From Candidatus Omnitrophota bacterium (GTDB lineage: Bacteria > Omnitrophota > Gorgyraeia > Zapsychrales > Fredricksoniimonadaceae): 44,441 bases of DNA. The stretch lies in contig JADFZK010000022.1 of the NCBI GenBank assembly GCA_015232565.1, forward strand, positions 1 to 44,441, given 5' to 3'. This document shows, piece after piece, positions 34,815-42,188 of the stretch. Each line of letters opens with the position of its first letter. Positions within the stretch are counted from its first letter, which is position 1. The position numbers and the translations under genes are program-made. The notes under the pieces were generated by a model. That model saw only the letters and a program-made list of their open reading frames with translations, was not told the origin of the DNA and ran no database searches.

Positions 34815-36368
34815 CTAAGATAAACGTTCCTTTAAGAACGCTTTTAAATTCTCTACCGGTACGCGGGTTTGCAACATAGTGTCGCGTTCGCGTACCGTTA
34901 CCTGTTTGTCTTCCAGCGATTGCACATCCACCGTTACGCAAAACGGCGTGCCAACCTCGTCTTGACGGCGGTACAATTTGCCGATCGCGCCGGTATCATC
35001 GTAAACACAATTCCACTCTTTCTTAAGATCAACCTTGAGGTCCTTGGCCAAAGCCACGCAACCCTCATTCTTCTTAAGCAACGGGAAAATGGCCACTTTA
35101 ATTGGCGCCAGGGACGGATGGAACTTCATTACTATACGAGTATCATCCTTAACCTGCTCCTCGTGATAAGCATCGGTCAGGAAAGCCAGCGTGCCGCGGT
35201 CACAACCGCCGGAAGGCTCAATAACATAGGGATAAAAACGCTCATTAGTGACTGGATCGCGGTACATCAGATCCTTACCGGAAAACTGGGCATGTTGTTT
35301 AAGATCATAATCTGTACGATTGGCCACACCCTCCAGCTCCGACCAGCCAAACGGGAATAAATATTCGATATCAGTGCAACCCGCGGCATAATGCGCCAGC
35401 TCATCTTTATCATGCTCACGCAAACGCAAGTTCTCTTTGGTCATGCCCAGTTCAAGATACCAGTTCAGCCGGGTATCGATCCAGTGACGGTAACGTTCTT
35501 CGGCCATTTCCGGACGGCAAAAATACTCGATCTCCATCTGCTCGAATTCGCGGGTACGAAAAGTAAAATTGCCCGGGGTAATCTCGTTACGAAAAGATTT
35601 GCCGATCTGCCCGATACCAAAAGGCAACTTGCGATGGGTTGCATCCATTACATTAGGAAAATTGACAAAAATACCCTGCGCCGTTTCCGGACGCAAATAA
35701 ACCCGCTCCCCCGATTCCTCAACCGGCCCCAAGACTGTTTTTAACATCAAGTTCGCCGCAACTCCAATTTCAGGAAGAGGGCCGCCGCAAGCCGGACAAG
35801 GTGTTCGTTCTGTCCCGCTTTGTTCACAAGCCATCCTTTTAATAAATCCCTGAAAATTTAAGTTTACACCATCGTAAAAATTATGAAGATCAACAAGAAA
35901 AGAAATCGTTACTTCCGGTTCCTTTACCAATGCCAAATTAGGGGCCAATTTTATACCCGGACCCTTCGCCCAATGGTATAAAAATTTTGTGTCTTTATCT
36001 CCCGCCATAGCTTTAATCAGCGATTTGTTCCAGGCACAATTCCAAAGCTCATCCCAAACTTTATCTTGACGATAAAATTTGCCGCAAGCCACACACTTCA
36101 CAAAAGGATCGGAGAAATTGTTAACATGGCCGGAAGCTTCCCAGGTCTTGGGGTGCATTAGAATGGCCGCGTCCAGGCCGACCATATCGTCCCGACCCTG
36201 GATCATGGCTTTCCACCAGGCATTCTTGACGTTACGCTTGAGCTCCGCACCCATCGGGCCGTAATCCCACGCGCCGTTAAGCCCACCGTATATTTCGGAA
36301 GATTGGAAGATAAAACCGCGTCGTTTACAGAGGGAAACGACTTTATCCATAAGTTCGGGAGAATTCAT
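34815..36368 (-). CDS. glyS: Glycyl-tRNA synthetase, single-chain (alpha2) type
   Basis: It charges tRNA-Gly. About 517 residues of the eukaryote/archaea-like class II dimeric GlyRS, not the alpha/beta two-gene form. Visible blocks are RRGFIFQSSEIYGGLNGAWDYGPMG, zinc-type Cys pairs (KCVACGKF and PCPACGGPL), RPETAQGIFVNF, FGIGQIGKSFRNEITP with EFEQMEIEYF, and YVIEPSGGCDRGTLAFL. ATG 36368 gives the family start and lies 4 nt past a promoter start site; the frame continues to 36449 without support. A second promoter would give a 46-nt leader. It ends 5 bp from the 79-bp repeats. Confidence 0.95.
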   Translation of the reverse strand: MNSPELMDKVVSLCKRRGFIFQSSEIYGGLNGAWDYGPMGAELKRNVKNAWWKAMIQGRDDMVGLDAAILMHPKTWEASGHVNNFSDPFVKCVACGKFYRQDKVWDELWNCAWNKSLIKAMAGDKDTKFLYHWAKGPGIKLAPNLALVKEPEVTISFLVDLHNFYDGVNLNFQGFIKRMACEQSGTERTPCPACGGPLPEIGVAANLMLKTVLGPVEESGERVYLRPETAQGIFVNFPNVMDATHRKLPFGIGQIGKSFRNEITPGNFTFRTREFEQMEIEYFCRPEMAEERYRHWIDTRLNWYLELGMTKENLRLREHDKDELAHYAAGCTDIEYLFPFGWSELEGVANRTDYDLKQHAQFSGKDLMYRDPVTNERFYPYVIEPSGGCDRGTLAFLTDAYHEEQVKDDTRIVMKFHPSLAPIKVAIFPLLKKNEGCVALAKDLKVDLKKEWNCVYDDTGAIGKLYRRQDEVGTPFCVTVDVQSLEDKQVTVRERDTMLQTRVPVENLKAFLKERLS

Positions 36369-36378
36369 AATTCCGGCT

Positions 36379-36406
36379 ATTCTAACAAAGGGTTTCAAAA
36401 ATGCAA
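36379..36406 (-). promoter_or_regulatory. Proximal glyS promoter (nearly leaderless)
   Basis: On the minus strand: TTGCAT (36401-36406), a 16-bp spacer and TAGAAT (36379-36384). Predicted start near 36372, four nt before the ATG at 36368, so little room for an SD. Confidence 0.5.
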
Positions 36407-36420
36407 GAAGGTTGTAGTGA

Positions 36421-36449
36421 ATTATAGGCAGGCCAAAAGAGCCCAACAA
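36421..36449 (-). promoter_or_regulatory. Distal glyS promoter
   Basis: On the minus strand: TTGTTG (36444-36449), a 17-bp spacer and a perfect TATAAT (36421-36426). Predicted start near 36414 gives a 46-nt leader for glyS. Confidence 0.5.
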
Positions 36450-36468
36450 GACGATAAAATCAAGGCTA

Positions 36469-37260
36469 TCACAGAAAAGTCTGTTGCGGTCCGGGAAAAA
36501 CGCCTTCTTCCACTTCCTTTTTGTAACACTTAACTGCCTCTACCACCTCGGCGCCGATATCCGCGTACTTCTTGACGAATTTGGGTGTTTTACGGTCATA
36601 GAGGCCCAGCATATCGTTGACCACCAGCACTTGACCATCACAATATTTTCCGGCCCCTATGCCGATAACCGGAATATGTAACTCAGCCGTTATCTGCCGC
36701 GCCAGGCCTTCCGGAACACATTCCAGCACCACAGCCACGCATCCGGCCTGTTCCAGCTTACGGGACTGCTCCCTGATGGCCTCGGCCGCAACATCAGTCC
36801 GGCCCTGCACCTTAAACCCGCCCAGCTGTTCCACGGTTTGCGGCGTAAGGCCCACATGGCCTATCACCGGCACGCCGGCTTTAACCAGAACGGCCACCAC
36901 CTCCAGGCAACGGCCGAACCATTCCACTTTTACCGCCGCGCAACCCGCCGCCATAAAAGCCTCGGCGTTCTTAAGAGCATCGGAACCCTCCGGCTGATAA
37001 GCGTCGAAAGGCATATCCGCCACCACCGGCGCCGACTTGACGCCCCGGAGCACTGCCTGGGTATGATGCAACATGACCGCCATCCCGACCTGGGACGTGG
37101 CCTCCAGTCCCAGCACTACGTTGGCCAGAGAATCACCGACGAGAATGATATCCACGCCCGCTTTTTCCAGCAAGACCGCCAAAGAATAATCGTAAGCGGT
37201 AAGCATGACGATCTTTTCTCCACGGGACTTCTTGGCAAGTACTTCATTCAGTCCAGGCAT
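36469..37260 (-). CDS. panB: 3-methyl-2-oxobutanoate hydroxymethyltransferase
   Basis: It transfers a hydroxymethyl group from methylene-THF to ketoisovalerate in pantothenate synthesis. 263 residues: MLTAYDYSLAVLLEKAGVDIILVGDSLANVVLG, DMPFDAYQ, AVKVEWFG, PVIGHVGLTPQTV, QAGCVAVVLECVP and IPVIGIGAGKYCDGQVLVVNDMLGL are all family blocks. ATG 37260 is preferred over the TTG at 37266. panC and panD are not in the window. Confidence 0.95.
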   Translation of the reverse strand: MPGLNEVLAKKSRGEKIVMLTAYDYSLAVLLEKAGVDIILVGDSLANVVLGLEATSQVGMAVMLHHTQAVLRGVKSAPVVADMPFDAYQPEGSDALKNAEAFMAAGCAAVKVEWFGRCLEVVAVLVKAGVPVIGHVGLTPQTVEQLGGFKVQGRTDVAAEAIREQSRKLEQAGCVAVVLECVPEGLARQITAELHIPVIGIGAGKYCDGQVLVVNDMLGLYDRKTPKFVKKYADIGAEVVEAVKCYKKEVEEGVFPGPQQTFL

Positions 37261-37302
37261 AGGCAATACCAGTAATTCCAGTGAACCATGACCAACAAAA
37301 GA

Positions 37303-38655
37303 TCAACCTTTAAGATACGCGGCCACCTCGGAAGCCGCCCGGCGGGCATCCAGTAGCACATCGAGCAAAGACGCGCCGGGCCGCACCAGATGGCCCGCGG
37401 CAAATATTTTGCGGGCGCTGGTATAGGAAGAATCCGGCTTGACCCACACCGAACCGTCGAGGTTAAGGTCCAGCCCCGGGATCTCGGACACAAAAAGCGT
37501 ATTGGCTTTCATGCCACGCGCCACCAAAACCGTTTCCGCTTCCAGCACAAATTCGGCATCGGCTTCTTCCACTACCGTAAGGCGCCCTGCGCCATCGATC
37601 CGATAATCCAGGTGCCGACAAACCAAACCTTTCACACAACCGGAAGAATCCAAACTTAGGCTTACCGGTGCGGCAAAGGTCTTGAATTTCAGGCCCTCTT
37701 CCGCCGCTTCACGGACCATATCGGCCGGCACTTTAATATCCGACTCGGCTCCGGCCACTACAATAGTGACCTGCCGGCCCTGGCGGATAGCAGTACGGGC
37801 GGCATCAAAAGCCATTTCATTATGGCCTACCACCACCACCCGGTTACCCAAGAATCCTGGCGTAGTATAAGGTTCCTGTCCGGCATGCATGGCCCGGGTC
37901 AAAGACAACATTTCCGCGGCCGCCATGACCCCGGCGGCGTTCTCGTCGGCTAGCCCCAGCATTTCCGCCACTCCCGCACCGGCCGTTAACAACACCGCCG
38001 AGAATCCGCCCTCCTCAAAAAGGTCTTCCGCCGACAGGGCCCTGGGGAAAAGCACATTAGTCCGGAATTCCACGCCGTCCGCGCTAAGGCGGGCTAACAA
38101 CTGGTCCAGGACCACGGCCGGCAAGCGGAATTCCGGAATATAACAACGCAAGGACCCGCCTAAAAAAGGCGCCGACTCAAAAACCGTAACCGCGATCCCC
38201 TGGCGCACCAAAAACGCAGCCGCCATCAGGCCGGCCGGACCCGAACCGATCACCGCCGCTTTATAACGCCCGGTCTTTACGTCCGGCTTAACCAAAGAAG
38301 AAAACCGGTCGGCCAGAAAACGCTCGAGCGCGCGCAAACTTACCCGCGCAGCCTTCCGGTTGAAAACTTGCGTTTCTACAAAGAACTCCGGCGCCAGGCG
38401 AGCAGTTACCGCCGCCAAAGGATTGGAAGCGTATAGTTTTTGCGCCGCCCCGCGCACATCATTGACCGCCAGCAGTTTGAGGACCGCAAAGAAGTCTTCG
38501 GTCAAAGGGCAACCCGCGCCCTTTACGGCACGCTCGCGCTCCAGGAATATCCTGGCGTTCTCCACAGCTTCAGACTTGCTCAACCCCAAATGAACTTCTG
38601 CAAACGTGCCCACACGTTTTTTGAGGCCGACAAGGCGGCTTCGTTCTTGCGGCAT
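37303..38655 (-). CDS. GltD/NfnB-like flavoprotein lacking its iron-sulfur cysteines
   Basis: 450 residues homologous to the NADPH-binding large subunit of NfnAB/sulfide dehydrogenase and to glutamate synthase GltD. The N-terminal ferredoxin-like region is recognisable (HLGLSKSEAVENARIFLERERAVKGAGCPL; NPLAAVTARLAPEFFVETQVFN; RALERFLAD), but the cysteines that bind the two [4Fe-4S] clusters are gone except Cys49. The FAD motif is intact (VIGSGPAGLMAAA, 135-147; GGSLRCYIPEFRLP). The second dinucleotide motif is altered (VVGHNEMAFDAAR, 275-287, instead of GGGNTAMDAAR), and the C-terminal GD is GH (FAAGHLVRPG). It overlaps the NfnA-like gene by 76 bp. The frame is open throughout, so this is not simple decay. 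Confidence 0.85.
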   Translation of the reverse strand: MPQERSRLVGLKKRVGTFAEVHLGLSKSEAVENARIFLERERAVKGAGCPLTEDFFAVLKLLAVNDVRGAAQKLYASNPLAAVTARLAPEFFVETQVFNRKAARVSLRALERFLADRFSSLVKPDVKTGRYKAAVIGSGPAGLMAAAFLVRQGIAVTVFESAPFLGGSLRCYIPEFRLPAVVLDQLLARLSADGVEFRTNVLFPRALSAEDLFEEGGFSAVLLTAGAGVAEMLGLADENAAGVMAAAEMLSLTRAMHAGQEPYTTPGFLGNRVVVVGHNEMAFDAARTAIRQGRQVTIVVAGAESDIKVPADMVREAAEEGLKFKTFAAPVSLSLDSSGCVKGLVCRHLDYRIDGAGRLTVVEEADAEFVLEAETVLVARGMKANTLFVSEIPGLDLNLDGSVWVKPDSSYTSARKIFAAGHLVRPGASLLDVLLDARRAASEVAAYLKG

Positions 38656-39446
38656 CCGGCATACTCCTTTAAGGCTTCATTATCTCGTACGAACGAATTA
38701 ACATCCATTTGCCCGGCCTTGATCCACACTCCATAGCGTGCCGGAGAATACGGTTCACCATTTATAACCAGCATCGCGGTATCCGAGAAAGACGGCCGCG
38801 GGTCAAGCAAGCCAATCATATTTACCCATAACGGCACCTTATCATTAGCGGCCAGGAGGCTGATATCTTTCACGCTCTGCGCCGTGGCATGTGCATAAAT
38901 TCGCACCGGCTTTTCTTCGGCCAGGGCCTTTTTGAACGGCGCCAGAATATCACCCCGGCGGTCATGCATGCCATCCTTGTACATCACATGGAATTTGGAG
39001 CAATTCAGGCGCAACTGATTTTCCAGCACCGAACTGTTGCGTTCCGCAAAACCGGCGATACCTATGACCTTATTCCCTGCCTGCTTGAAAGACCGGCAGA
39101 GAAAAGCGATCGAAGCCAGGCCGATCCCCTCGCCGATAAAAAGCACCGTACCCACCTTCTCGGCCAGGACCGGAGTACCATAAGGCCCGTTCACCGCAAA
39201 CAACCGGTCATTGATACGTAAGGCGCCCAGTTTGGCCGTTTCGGCGTCGCGCTCCTCGAAGATCAAAGAGAAACAACGGCGGCGAATATCGACCTCGTAA
39301 ACGTTCATTGGCACCCGGCGGGAAAAACAGTCGGGCATCACCGCAACGAACTGTCCGGCTTTAAGTTTAGGCACCAGCAGGTCAGCGCGAATATCCAGCC
39401 GACGAACCAGTTGATTAAGGTTTTGTTTACCGATTATCTCAAACAT
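38580..39446 (-). CDS. NfnA-like ferredoxin-NADP reductase-type subunit lacking its [2Fe-2S] cysteines
   Basis: 288 residues matching the small subunit of NfnAB/SudAB. The flavin-binding barrel has LKAGQFVAVMPDCFSRRVPMNVYEVD, the NAD-binding half VLFIGEGIGLASIAFLCRSFKQAGNKVIGIAG, and a C-terminal segment (about 207-255) that in relatives carries MCGxCRV and ACVDGP. Here that segment reads TAMLVINGEPYSPARYGVWIKAG with no cysteine. FAD-fold motifs are partly kept. The start ATG 39446 lies 7 nt after a perfect extended -10 (TGTTATAAT), with no SD. The partner gene downstream has lost its cluster ligands as well. Function therefore probably differs from bifurcating NfnAB. Confidence 0.83.
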   Translation of the reverse strand: MFEIIGKQNLNQLVRRLDIRADLLVPKLKAGQFVAVMPDCFSRRVPMNVYEVDIRRRCFSLIFEERDAETAKLGALRINDRLFAVNGPYGTPVLAEKVGTVLFIGEGIGLASIAFLCRSFKQAGNKVIGIAGFAERNSSVLENQLRLNCSKFHVMYKDGMHDRRGDILAPFKKALAEEKPVRIYAHATAQSVKDISLLAANDKVPLWVNMIGLLDPRPSFSDTAMLVINGEPYSPARYGVWIKAGQMDVNSFVRDNEALKEYAGCRKNEAALSASKNVWARLQKFIWG

Positions 39447-39453
39447 TGGCTCG

Positions 39454-39462
39454 ATTATAACA
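39454..39462 (-). promoter_or_regulatory. Extended -10 promoter directly before the NfnA-like gene
   Basis: On the minus strand TG-T-TATAAT, with TATAAT at 39454-39459. It overlaps the tatD stop and leaves 7 nt to ATG 39446, so the transcript would begin at or next to the start codon. No -35 match is visible, as expected for extended -10 promoters. Confidence 0.5.
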
Positions 39463-40237
39463 CAGGAAAGTTGAAGAAAGCGCGCGCATTAGTATTTAAC
39501 GTTTGTAAAGCTTCCGGTTCAGCGATCTTTTTAATGGCGCACAAGGCTTTAAAAGTCCGCCAAACATCTTTCGGACCCGACGACACTCGCGTACCATCAG
39601 GGCCATTGACCATAACCGGAGTATCCGTTTCTACCAGCAAACGGTCCAGCGGCACGAACTCTGCTGTCCGACGGGAATCAGGGCTGTATTCCAAAGCCGG
39701 CGAAACCGACACTAGGAAACCGGCTGCCAGGATCTCTTGTAAAACATCCAGCGGTCCGCTGTACCAGTGAAAAACCGCCTTCTTGATCCCGGACGCCCGG
39801 GTCATCTCAAGGGATTCCCGCCAGGCGCCGCGGGCATGGATAACCACCGGAAGAGCAAACTCGGCCGCCAAGTCCAGTTGCCCCTGAAAAGCCTCCCTTT
39901 GTTCTTGTTTTTTTACCTCGTCACGCCTGACCCATTTGTACCAGAAATCCAGGCCGGCCTCGCCGATAGCTACCGCCTGGCCAATATTCTCGCGGATATA
40001 ACGCAAACAGGCGGCAGTATCTTCCCGGGAAGTAATATTGCCGGGATGAAGTCCCAAAGCCAGGTGGATCCCAACCGAACCATCCGCGCGGCCGCGCAAT
40101 TCAAGGTGTTTGATATTCGATGCCAGGTCCACTCCCAGCGCCACCACGTCCGTGACCCCGCCATCCGCGGCCTGACGTAAAACCGCCAGGGGATCCGGGA
40201 GGTCATATAAATGCACATGCGTGTCGATGATGGTCAT
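39455..40237 (-). CDS. tatD: TatD-family metal-dependent deoxyribonuclease
   Basis: 260 residues with the metal-binding DTHVHLYD at the N-terminus, HLALGLHPGN, IGEAGLDF, PVVIHARGAW, AVFHWYSG and LLVETDTPV. TatD enzymes are 3'-5' exonucleases in DNA repair and nucleic acid turnover. The ATG overlaps the dtd stop by 4 bp. Confidence 0.92.
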   Translation of the reverse strand: MTIIDTHVHLYDLPDPLAVLRQAADGGVTDVVALGVDLASNIKHLELRGRADGSVGIHLALGLHPGNITSREDTAACLRYIRENIGQAVAIGEAGLDFWYKWVRRDEVKKQEQREAFQGQLDLAAEFALPVVIHARGAWRESLEMTRASGIKKAVFHWYSGPLDVLQEILAAGFLVSVSPALEYSPDSRRTAEFVPLDRLLVETDTPVMVNGPDGTRVSSGPKDVWRTFKALCAIKKIAEPEALQTLNTNARAFFNFPVL

Positions 40238-40668
40238 AGAATAAAAGTAACCGGCCCGTCGTTAACCAGGACCACGTCCATCATGGCCCGAAACTTTCCG
40301 GTGGCCACCCGGCAGGGGCCTTTTTTTAACTGTTCTACAAAATGATTATAAAGCTTTTCGGCTTCTTCCGGAGGCGCGGCATTATCGAACGACGGACGGT
40401 TCCCCTTGCCCAGATCGGCCACCAAAGTAAACTGGGAAACCACCAGATACTCGCCGTCCACTTCGAAATTCGCCAGGTCCATGCGGCCGCCCTGCGGGCT
40501 GGGGAATATCCGCAATTGGCTGATCTTTTTCACCAGCGCTTCAACCTCAACGGAAGTGTCCTTTTGCTCCACTCCCAGAAAAACCAGTACGCCCCGGCCG
40601 ATCCTGCCTATGACCTCACCGGCCACCACAACCCGGGCTTCCTTAACTCGCTGAATGACCGCTTTCAT
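40234..40668 (-). CDS. dtd: D-aminoacyl-tRNA deacylase
   Basis: It removes D-amino acids (and glycine from mischarged tRNA-Ala). The 144-residue protein begins MKAVIQRVKEARVVV. It carries SQFTLVADLGKGNRPSF with the catalytic Thr region and the cross-subunit Gly-Pro motif NDGPVTF at the C-terminus. SD AAAGGA precedes ATG 40668; rsmE is 16 bp upstream. Confidence 0.95.
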   Translation of the reverse strand: MKAVIQRVKEARVVVAGEVIGRIGRGVLVFLGVEQKDTSVEVEALVKKISQLRIFPSPQGGRMDLANFEVDGEYLVVSQFTLVADLGKGNRPSFDNAAPPEEAEKLYNHFVEQLKKGPCRVATGKFRAMMDVVLVNDGPVTFIL

Positions 40669-40683
40669 AATTTTCCTTTGGCA

Positions 40684-41424
40684 TCACCCAAACCGGGCTA
40701 ACAGTGTAACAATAGCCGTCTCGACCTTTAAGATCCTTTTGCCCAGGCCAACCACTTTACAACCCGCTGTGCGAAATTTAGTTACTTCATACGGGACCAA
40801 TCCGCCCTCCGGACCGACCACGATCACCGCCGGAATTTGCACATCCAGCGCCAGCAACGGTTCACCGGCAGGATCCGCCACTATTCCATAACGCGGCCCG
40901 CCAGATAAATGGCCCGCGCCACTACGCCCTTGCAAAAGTAAAGGCAGGTCATCCTCCACGAACGGTTTGAACCTTTTCTGGAGCGTCACCTTCGGCAGGA
41001 CCGTATCTTTGGACTGCTCCACACCCAGGATCAACTGCTCCTCGATCGCGGCCGGAGACAACGCAGTGCTTTGCCAAAAACTTTTCTCGACCCGCGCCGA
41101 ATTGAACAAAACCACCTCTTCCACTCCCAGTGACGCCGCGGTCAGCAACACCCGTTTCAGAACAATCGGACGCATTAAAGCCACACACAAGATCACCGGG
41201 ATCCGGGGCGGCGGCGCTTCGTGCAAAGCCACCGCCAACAGCAAAGCCTCTTCATCCAGCTCAAGCACCCGCCCGCTGCCGATCTTGCCGCCAGACAGGC
41301 CGACGGTTAAAACATCGTTAACCTGCGGCTTAAGCACATCCAACACGTGCCTAAGCCGGCGGCCGGTTAACCGGGCAGTATCGGAAGAAACAAAATCCGG
41401 CGCGAATAAAAGGATCAGGTTCAT
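40684..41424 (-). CDS. rsmE: 16S rRNA (uracil(1498)-N3)-methyltransferase
   Basis: A SPOUT-class methyltransferase. 246 residues: the N-terminal PUA-like part has RLTGRRLRHVLDVLKPQVNDVLTVG, and the C-terminal knot has VVGPEGGLVPYEV and LGKRILKVETAIVTLL (usual LGxRILRxETA). No SD is obvious before ATG 41424 (TAAATTAATATG). Confidence 0.92.
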   Translation of the reverse strand: MNLILLFAPDFVSSDTARLTGRRLRHVLDVLKPQVNDVLTVGLSGGKIGSGRVLELDEEALLLAVALHEAPPPRIPVILCVALMRPIVLKRVLLTAASLGVEEVVLFNSARVEKSFWQSTALSPAAIEEQLILGVEQSKDTVLPKVTLQKRFKPFVEDDLPLLLQGRSGAGHLSGGPRYGIVADPAGEPLLALDVQIPAVIVVGPEGGLVPYEVTKFRTAGCKVVGLGKRILKVETAIVTLLARFG

Positions 41425-41455
41425 ATTAATTTAACCCTACGCCCAGGGAGTGAAA

Positions 41456-41654
41456 GAGCGCATTGTTTAACTATGCGCGAAGGGCTCGCAATGAAATATA
41501 TGAGCCATTTGGCCGAGTGAATTTTGGCTTATGGTAAGGCGCGAAGAGAGAGCATCCTCGATGAGGATGTAAACGATGAGCAACGAAGCCATGAGCCAAA
41601 AGACGCCGGCCAAATGGCTCATATATTTCATTGCGAGCCCTAATCAATGCGCTC
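41456..41654. repeat. 199-bp hairpin element with two perfect arm sets (copy 2 of the GCGCGAAG family)
   Basis: The outer arms GAGCGCATTG (41456-41465) and CAATGCGCTC (41645-41654) are perfect. A second pair of 33-bp arms is also perfect (41482-41514 with 41608-41640). Inside lie a 13-bp stem with one mismatch on the plus strand (41522-41534/41589-41601), an internal loop with GCGCGAAG left and AGCAACGAAG right, and an apical CATCCTC/GAGGATG stem. Same plan as 28027-28144. Located between raiA and rsmE; it would appear in their mRNA. No ORF. Confidence 0.75.
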
Positions 41655-41682
41655 CACGAGCAAAAAAGCAAAAAGATTGCGG

Positions 41683-42078
41683 TTATTCCTGCGACTTTAA
41701 TACCTTGCGCAGTTTGGCCGGGATCATCTTCTCTTTGGTATGCGCCTTAACATGCAGTTTCTGACGCTCCACGATCTGTTCGACCTGACGACGGGTGGCA
41801 ATGAACGCCTCGCGCAGGATAGTGGAAAGGTTCTCGTGCACATTGCGGCCGGAATCCCGCTTGACCACGATCTCGTGATGCGGCGGTACGCGCACGTCAA
41901 TACGGATATGATACGAGAATTTGGCATGCTGATGGGTAGGGTTCTGTTCCACCAGTACCCGACAGCTGATCACATGATCGCAAACCTGCTCCAGCTTCTC
42001 AAGCTTCTCATAAACGACCGCCTCGATCTCTTTCTGATTCTCAACATTCCTTAAAACGAGTTCCAAAGGGACTTCCAT
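41683..42078 (-). CDS. raiA: Ribosome hibernation-promoting factor / sigma54-modulation family
   Basis: 131 residues from ATG 42078, which has GGAGG 7 nt upstream; the frame extends to 42108. S30AE-fold domain: MEVPLELVLRNVENQKEIEAVVYEKLEKLEQ, SCRVLVEQN, YHIRIDVRVPPHHEIVVKRDSGRNVHENLSTILREAFIATRRQVE. It binds the decoding centre of idle ribosomes. This is the short form: the C-terminal dimerisation domain of long HPF is absent. Divergent from the Hel308-type gene. Confidence 0.88.
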   Translation of the reverse strand: MEVPLELVLRNVENQKEIEAVVYEKLEKLEQVCDHVISCRVLVEQNPTHQHAKFSYHIRIDVRVPPHHEIVVKRDSGRNVHENLSTILREAFIATRRQVEQIVERQKLHVKAHTKEKMIPAKLRKVLKSQE

Positions 42079-42122
42079 TGCCTTGCCTCCAAATATAAAG
42101 TTAACCATATTACAGTGTCCTT

Positions 42123-42150
42123 ATTGTCCTCAGAAAACCGTTTTTGTCAA
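42123..42150 (-). promoter_or_regulatory. Sigma70-type promoter of raiA
   Basis: On the minus strand: TTGACA (42145-42150), a 16-bp spacer and GACAAT (42123-42128). Predicted start near 42116, leader about 38 nt with SD GGAGG. Its -35 box is one base from the -35 of the divergent helicase promoter. Confidence 0.6.
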
Positions 42151-42151
42151 C

Positions 42152-42180
42152 TTGACGTTCCCCGGATGGTCGATTACAAT
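42152..42180 (+). promoter_or_regulatory. Sigma70-type promoter of the Hel308-type gene
   Basis: TTGACG (42152-42157), a 17-bp spacer and TACAAT (42175-42180). Eight nt separate the -10 from ATG 42189, and the sequence between (GGCTGCCA) has no SD: leaderless or nearly so. Confidence 0.65.
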
Positions 42181-42188
42181 GGCTGCCA

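Noticed and set aside
36369..36468. T-box or glycine riboswitch before glyS
   Set aside because: No T-box bulge sequence, specifier loop or tandem glycine aptamer; two short-leader promoters are seen instead.
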